From contig DFJP01000115.1 of the NCBI GenBank assembly GCA_002373085.1, positions 1 to 25,126 on the forward strand: 25,126 nt of DNA. The letters are read 5' to 3'. Positions 21,568 to 25,126 of the stretch are shown here, piece after piece (the first letter of the stretch is position 1; each line of letters begins with the position of its first letter). The DNA is from Caryophanales bacterium UBA3668. GTDB taxonomy: Bacteria; Bacillota_I; Bacilli_A; RFN20; CAG-826. The position numbers were made by a program, and so were the translations under genes. The notes beneath the pieces are model-generated. The model saw only the letters and a list, made by a program, of their open reading frames with translations. It did not search any database and had not been told where the DNA came from.

Positions 21568-22353
21568 TTATTTGTTCTTAATTTTGTTAGATTTTTTATT
21601 TACATAGACGATTATGAGGACAATGCCGGCTGCTAGTAACGCAGCTAATAGTAGCCCTCCAACAATCCAAATAGTGGTAGTTATGGCGGCTACTGATATT
21701 GCCGTGTCTATAGTCTTTTCGTTACTTTTGCGATTATAAGTTGGAACAATTCCAAATACTTCTTTGACCGTTAATTCGTTTAAATCTAATTCTTCTGTGG
21801 TTTTAAAATTATGGCTGTCTTCAGTTGGAGAGAAATAATAATCTATCCCTTTATATGTTACGTGGACAACTTCTATAAAATAACGTGTAGCAGTTGAAAA
21901 TGATTCATACAAATATCCATTATCACAGTTAGGATTCTTCTCGATAGTGATATTAGAGAACTCGATTGATGTATCAATCTCTCCATATATACAGTAAGCA
22001 GTAAAATCTATGTCACTAATTTCTTCGTTAGTAATATAAGGTGTTTTGGTTCTAACCTTTCCGTGAGGTATTAATAATTCACTGTCAAAAAGGCGTTCAC
22101 AATCAGCATATGTTTCTTTGGATTGATAATTGTTATTGTCCTCTGTATTAAAACTAAATCTTCTTTTAAGAACGTACATTTCACCGTTATTGGTGAACTC
22201 GATAGTGTTCTTATATTTGTTACCCATTTTAACTGTTGAAACAACCGATGCAGAAACATCTTTTGTAGTAACATAGTCGTTCTTGTCAACCCAACAACCA
22301 GTTAACATAGTAACAACAAACAAAGAAGGTAAAATATACTTAAGTTTTTTCAT
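21568..22353 (-). CDS. Lipoprotein with an additional C-terminal membrane helix, function unknown
   Basis: A 261-residue protein that I do not recognise. The signal ends in a lipobox (VTMLTGC, Cys20). The extracellular part is beta-rich with several Tyr and includes the VTYKGIDYYFSP segment. Near the C-terminus is a strong membrane helix (IWIVGGLLLAALLAAGIVLI) followed by a basic tail KKSNKIKNK. It would thus be held at both ends, by lipid and by a helix. The general plan is like the broken gene at 10521-11406, whose corresponding segment is YDGVDYCVV; kinship is only a possibility. No ribosome site; the -10 box is seven bases before the ATG. Confidence 0.85.
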   Translation of the reverse strand: MKKLKYILPSLFVVTMLTGCWVDKNDYVTTKDVSASVVSTVKMGNKYKNTIEFTNNGEMYVLKRRFSFNTEDNNNYQSKETYADCERLFDSELLIPHGKVRTKTPYITNEEISDIDFTAYCIYGEIDTSIEFSNITIEKNPNCDNGYLYESFSTATRYFIEVVHVTYKGIDYYFSPTEDSHNFKTTEELDLNELTVKEVFGIVPTYNRKSNEKTIDTAISVAAITTTIWIVGGLLLAALLAAGIVLIIVYVNKKSNKIKNK

Positions 22354-22360
22354 ATTTTTA

Positions 22361-22389
22361 AGTATACATCACGATAAAATTATCTTCAA
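22361..22389 (-). promoter_or_regulatory. Promoter of the 22353 lipoprotein gene (leaderless type)
   Basis: Minus strand TTGAAG (22389-22384), 17-base spacer, TATACT (22366-22361). Seven bases then the ATG, so +1 is predicted one base before the start codon. Confidence 0.65.
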
Positions 22390-22396
22390 CAAATCA

Positions 22397-22423
22397 AGAA
22401 AAAAGACTCAATAACGAGTCTAA
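22397..22423 (-). terminator. Rho-independent terminator of the repeat-protein gene
   Basis: Minus strand AGACTC (22421-22416) with GAGTCT (22409-22404), six-base loop, then T's opposite the A-run at 22399-22404. Confidence 0.88.
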
Positions 22424-22756
22424 TTATGCGAATAGGATTGCGAATAACGCCATTAACTGTTTGTGGTCGAGGAAGCCATTAATCTCATAGAGATAACCTC
22501 CACAATATTGTTTAATCATTCTTCCATCGTATTCAGCGATATATCCCCCACAATAACGTTTAATCATTCTTCCGTCAAACTCTAATAGGTAGCCCCCACA
22601 ATATTCTTTAATGCGGTCACCTTGAATTTCATAAACATATGGACCACAGTATCTTTTAACCATATTGCCAGAGATTTCATATTGATATCCCCCACAATAC
22701 TCTTTAATCATATTTCCGTTAATTTCTAAAATATAACTACCACAATATCTTTTTAT
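22424..22756 (-). repeat. 48-bp periodic coding repeat
   Basis: Six tandem units of 48 bases encode the 16-residue repeats. DNA copies are diverged at wobble positions and some variable codons, so the array is old or held by protein selection rather than a recent expansion. Confidence 0.8.
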
Positions 22757-22765
22757 ACTTGCCAT
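22424..22765 (-). CDS. Six-fold 16-residue YCG repeat protein, function unknown
   Basis: A 113-residue protein made of six consecutive 16-residue units (residues 4-19, 20-35, 36-51, 52-67, 68-83, 84-99) with the pattern [IV]-K-x-Y-C-G-x-Y-x-x-E-[IFY]-x-G-x-x, followed by a 14-residue hydrophobic tail (LDHKQLMALFAILFA). Each unit has one Cys (8, 24, 40, 56, 72, 88), so a closed fold would present a ring of thiols. Alternating hydrophobic residues and xG turns suggest a beta-hairpin per unit, perhaps a flower- or propeller-like fold; this is inference. No signal peptide. AGGTAAG seven bases before the ATG sets the start. No catalytic motif and no partner gene are visible. Confidence 0.85.
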   Translation of the reverse strand: MASIKRYCGSYILEINGNMIKEYCGGYQYEISGNMVKRYCGPYVYEIQGDRIKEYCGGYLLEFDGRMIKRYCGGYIAEYDGRMIKQYCGGYLYEINGFLDHKQLMALFAILFA

Positions 22766-22860
22766 AATGCTTACCTACTTTATTTATAACTCTATGATAT
22801 GTGTTTTTACTAGTGGTGGCAATTGTTTACAAAATAGCAATTCCATAAACAAAAGACTAG

Positions 22861-22889
22861 TTGAAGAGAAACTTGCTACTCGTTATATT
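22861..22889 (+). promoter_or_regulatory. Promoter of the SemiSWEET-like gene
   Basis: TTGAAG (22861-22866), 17-base spacer, TATATT (22884-22889), followed by a leader of about 26 bases with GAGGTAA. Confidence 0.55.
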
Positions 22890-22921
22890 TAAGAAGAATT
22901 TAAATAGAAGAGGTAAGTGAT

Positions 22922-23227
22922 ATGTTATTAGCAAAAATCTTTGAAGTAGTGATGTTAGCGCTTTTTGGTATTAGTTGGCCAATTAATTTACTGAAGTCAA
23001 TTAAAAGTAAAAGTACAAAAGGGAAGAGTTTATTATTCCTAATTCTTATTGATACAGGATATATCTTTGGAATGTGTTCAAAATTTGTTTCCACATCATT
23101 TAATTGGTCCACGGACTGGTGGGTCTTTATGATTTATGCGATTAACTTCACCTTTGTCTCTTTAGATTTATCGATGTATTTCATTAATCGACATAGAGAA
23201 AAACAAACTCTCCTTGCCGTAGAATAA
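22922..23227 (+). CDS. Three-helix SemiSWEET / PQ-loop-like membrane protein
   Basis: A 101-residue membrane protein with three predicted helices (about 5-25, 38-58, 68-89). The stretch FGISWPINLLKSIKSKSTKG (15-34) followed by KSLLFLILID resembles the first-helix PQ-loop region and conserved K-S-T-K-G loop of bacterial SemiSWEET-like half-transporters, with WP in place of PQ. Such proteins work as dimers and move small solutes such as sugars; substrate unknown here. AAGAGGT at 22908-22914 marks the start. It is followed directly by a terminator. Family placement is moderately sure, transport function is inferred. Confidence 0.75.
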   Translation: MLLAKIFEVVMLALFGISWPINLLKSIKSKSTKGKSLLFLILIDTGYIFGMCSKFVSTSFNWSTDWWVFMIYAINFTFVSLDLSMYFINRHREKQTLLAVE

Positions 23228-23250
23228 GCACCCAGTGGGTGTTTTATTTT
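23228..23250 (+). terminator. Short hairpin terminator
   Basis: GCACCC (23228-23233) and GGGTG (23237-23241) around AGT, followed by TTTTATTTT. Confidence 0.75.
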
Positions 23251-23270
23251 ATGTGATTTATTCTATATTT

Positions 23271-23546
23271 ATGCTTTTCTATGACGGTGGATCCTATCAA
23301 CATAAAGAAGCCGGAAATAAAGTAATACTTAATAGAAACACTACTAAATGTTATTACAACGCAAATATTCCGGAACAAGGAAAGATGAATAGAACTGCTT
23401 ATATAGATAAAGAATTAGGTTTTGCTCTATATTACAAAGTTGAAACTGATATACAAGATCTATTAACCACAAATAAAACCTTGGAAGTTAAATCATTTAC
23501 TACAATTAATGTAGAAGTACCTATTCCTCTTCCAAAAAATAACTGA
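23271..23546 (+). CDS. Doubtful small ORF, possibly a gene fragment
   Basis: An open frame of 91 codons from ATG 23271 to TGA 23546, extendable upstream to GTG 23253. It reads MLFYDGGSYQHKEAGNK, then a plausible globular composition ending in VEVPIPLPKNN. No ribosome site lies before either start, and upstream codons run into the preceding terminator. It is the only candidate in the window ending in TGA. It could be a leaderless gene, since a TATTCT box lies six bases before the ATG, or the 3' remnant of a larger gene. No family recognised. Confidence 0.35.
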   Translation: MLFYDGGSYQHKEAGNKVILNRNTTKCYYNANIPEQGKMNRTAYIDKELGFALYYKVETDIQDLLTTNKTLEVKSFTTINVEVPIPLPKNN

Positions 23547-23561
23547 TAAATACAATATTTA

Positions 23562-23590
23562 TGGCACAGAAAAATCTGTGCTTTTTATTT
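23562..23590 (+). terminator. Rho-independent terminator
   Basis: GCACAGA (23564-23570) with TCTGTGC (23575-23581), loop AAAA, then TTTTT. Confidence 0.92.
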
Positions 23591-23634
23591 ATTTTGATGT
23601 AATGAGATTTTTCTATTTTAAATTAATTCGTTTT

Positions 23635-23663
23635 TTAACAACTAATTTTTTGAGTGTTAGAAT
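23635..23663 (+). promoter_or_regulatory. Promoter of the FAD isomerase-like gene
   Basis: TTAACA (23635-23640), 17-base spacer, TAGAAT (23658-23663) preceded by TGT, an extended -10. Leader of about 30 bases with AGGAG at 23689-23693. Confidence 0.75.
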
Positions 23664-23699
23664 AGTTATATATAAAGCATATTTTTATAGGAGATAATT

Positions 23700-25126
23700 A
23701 TGCCAAATAACAAAGAGAAGGTTTGTATTATTGGCGCAGGACCTGCTGGTCTTTCTTGTGCCATGTACCTTGAGAAAAAGGGATATACAGACTACAAAAT
23801 CTACGAAAAGTTAAACAAGGTTGGTGGCAAATGCTGGTCACCAAAAATGAAAGTCAAACATAATGGCGTTGAAGAAGAGAGATCTTTTGAAACAGGCGCG
23901 ATTATGGGTGCAATTACTTACCACGCGGTAAGTGAGATGGAAGAATTTGGAGGTTACTATCATAAAGGTCCAGACTTCAAAGAAGGCGAACCAAACATGA
24001 GAAGAGAATTCCGTAAACTCGACGGAACAATCGACCATCCATTTGAACCAAAAGTGAATTTCTCATTAAAGAAGACCTTTGGCTTACTAAAGCTTAAGAA
24101 ACAAATGAAGAAACTCAACCACTTAATGCAAACAAAATATTACGGATATGATTGCTATGGTCATATCGGTGTCGCTAAAGGAGAATACTTTGGTATTTCT
24201 AAAGGCGTTGATGGATATTGTGGTGCCACTAAAGAGAACTCATTCCCTAACTATGTTAAGGGAACTAACCCAAACCTCAAAGATTTAGCCTTACCATTTT
24301 CTGAATTCTGTAAGATCAATGGAGTAGAAGAAGTCCAAAGAATTTGGATCGCTCCATTTACATCCTTCGGTTATGGATTCTTTGATGAAATCCCAGCAGC
24401 GCTCGTCATGAAATATCTTGATGTCACAACCGCTCTAGAGTTCGTTAATATGAAACTCTGGACATGGCAAGATGGCACTCAACAAATTTATGTCCACGTT
24501 AATGAAAAACTTAAACATCCTGCTATTTTAGAAACAGAAGTAGTGAAGGTTGAACGTCCTGAAGGTAAAGTCTTAGTGACCACTCGTGGAAAAGATGGCA
24601 AAGAAAAGACTGAAGAGTTTGATAAACTCATCGTTACAACTCCACTTGATTACTTCATTAACTACGCGGATGCCACTAAAGAAGAAAAAGAATTATTCTC
24701 TAAGATTATCCACGAAAGATATTGTGACTATATTGCCACATTTGACGAAGGCAAATCCCCAGTCATCTCTGGCTATATGGTGGAGAACATGGTCCCAGAA
24801 AGACTTGGACACGCGATGGTTTACTATAATAGATGGCAATGCTTAGGTAATGATTGCCCTGCAACAGTCTACGCTTTAGCAAATCACACTGGAACACCTG
24901 ATGTTGACTTTGATGTCGTTATGAAGACGATGGATGAAGATATGAAGAAAGTCGGATTCCCAATCAAAGAAAAACATTACGCTCAAGAAGTATATTATTG
25001 CCCACACGTCAGTAGTGAAGACTACCAAAACGGATGGTACGATAGACTTGAAGCTTTACAAGGCACAAAGAATACCTATTACGCTGGAGAAATTATCTCC
25101 TTCGGTGATATGGAAGATACTTGTGC
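23700..25126 (+). CDS. FAD-dependent polyunsaturated fatty acid (linoleate) isomerase-like protein, 3' end cut
   Basis: 475 codons from ATG 23700 run to the window edge without a stop. The N-terminal Rossmann motif IIGAGPAGLSCAMYLEKKG (10-28), the acidic YEK at 35-37 and GGKCWSP bind FAD. The whole chain parallels the Cutibacterium acnes polyunsaturated fatty acid isomerase (PAI), as I recall it: TGAIMG, MRREF (Arg102 matches PAI Arg88, reported to hold the substrate carboxylate), PFTSFGYGFFDEIPAALVMK, LWTWQDGTQ, VISGYMVENMVPERLGHAMV, PHVSSEDYQNGWYD and YYAGEIISFGDME. It is longer than PAI (about 424 residues), with extra sequence near 115-135 and 150-190. Only a short C-terminus is missing. 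The likely role is shifting double bonds in free linoleate-type fatty acids; activity is inferred. Confidence 0.85.
   Translation, partial: MPNNKEKVCIIGAGPAGLSCAMYLEKKGYTDYKIYEKLNKVGGKCWSPKMKVKHNGVEEERSFETGAIMGAITYHAVSEMEEFGGYYHKGPDFKEGEPNMRREFRKLDGTIDHPFEPKVNFSLKKTFGLLKLKKQMKKLNHLMQTKYYGYDCYGHIGVAKGEYFGISKGVDGYCGATKENSFPNYVKGTNPNLKDLALPFSEFCKINGVEEVQRIWIAPFTSFGYGFFDEIPAALVMKYLDVTTALEFVNMKLWTWQDGTQQIYVHVNEKLKHPAILETEVVKVERPEGKVLVTTRGKDGKEKTEEFDKLIVTTPLDYFINYADATKEEKELFSKIIHERYCDYIATFDEGKSPVISGYMVENMVPERLGHAMVYYNRWQCLGNDCPATVYALANHTGTPDVDFDVVMKTMDEDMKKVGFPIKEKHYAQEVYYCPHVSSEDYQNGWYDRLEALQGTKNTYYAGEIISFGDMEDTC

Noticed and set aside
22424..22756. Regular 48-bp repeats that could suggest a CRISPR array
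   Set aside because: There are no spacers; the repeats are in one open frame with a ribosome site and diverge as coding sequence.
24586..24846. Open frame of 86 codons on the plus strand
   Set aside because: Out of frame inside the FAD isomerase-like gene, which has motifs along its whole length; no ribosome site.

Overview
The window looks like a chromosomal segment of a low-GC, Gram-positive-type anaerobe of the Bacillota (Bacilli/Mollicutes-like gut lineage). This is inferred from AT-rich DNA, strong AGGAGG-type ribosome sites, rho-independent terminators after most genes, a SAM riboswitch before metK, long-form HPF, a PduL-type phosphotransacylase, one-Cys OhrR, an ECF-transporter S component, lipoproteins and a large gut-type surface protein. 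The exact species cannot be named from sequence alone. All 26 readable stop codons of confident genes are TAA (22) or TAG (4), never TGA.

Layout. 1-2340 (+): 3' end of an M3 oligoendopeptidase, a four-helix membrane protein, a tRNA-Leu(GAG) on the minus strand, then pduL overlapping a small TSCPD-domain gene. 2341-5815 (+): SAM-responsive leader and metK, hpf under its own promoter, and an unknown pair (281-aa soluble protein plus 111-aa membrane protein). 5815-7900 (-): an oxidative-stress operon read gpx > ohrR > CDF metal exporter, with an OhrR-like operator over its -10 box. 7885-8947 (-): D-lactate dehydrogenase with an unusual Cys-rich tail. 9043-11406 (+): ECF S component, a lipoprotein and a frameshifted membrane-anchored protein gene. 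11418-12906 (-): GtrA-like protein and an alpha/beta hydrolase. 13003-16923 (+): serine acetyltransferase, Fe-S serine dehydratase, M18 aminopeptidase and a NUDIX hydrolase. 16991-18540: tRNA-His, then a class II Fic gene bracketed by 60-bp direct repeats, with a coding remnant after the second repeat. 18730-21501 (+): a 923-residue surface protein. 21568-22765 (-): a doubly anchored lipoprotein and a protein built of six 16-residue Cys-containing repeats. 22922-25126 (+): a SemiSWEET-like protein, a doubtful small ORF, and an almost complete FAD enzyme closely resembling the Cutibacterium polyunsaturated fatty acid (linoleate) isomerase.

How parts may work together. The gpx-ohrR-CDF operon fits a peroxide-sensing unit in which a thiol peroxidase, its sensor-repressor and a manganese-type exporter are co-expressed. 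PduL (acyl-phosphate formation, hence ATP via acetate kinase), D-lactate dehydrogenase and serine dehydratase fit fermentative metabolism of sugars and amino acids, with M3 and M18 peptidases supplying amino acids. CysE and the serine dehydratase compete for serine.

Most notable signals: the Fic cassette with flanking repeats and a promoter that places +1 on the A of its ATG; several other genes with no Shine-Dalgarno and a -10 box 7-10 bases before the ATG; the six-repeat YCG protein; and the putative fatty acid isomerase at the right edge.
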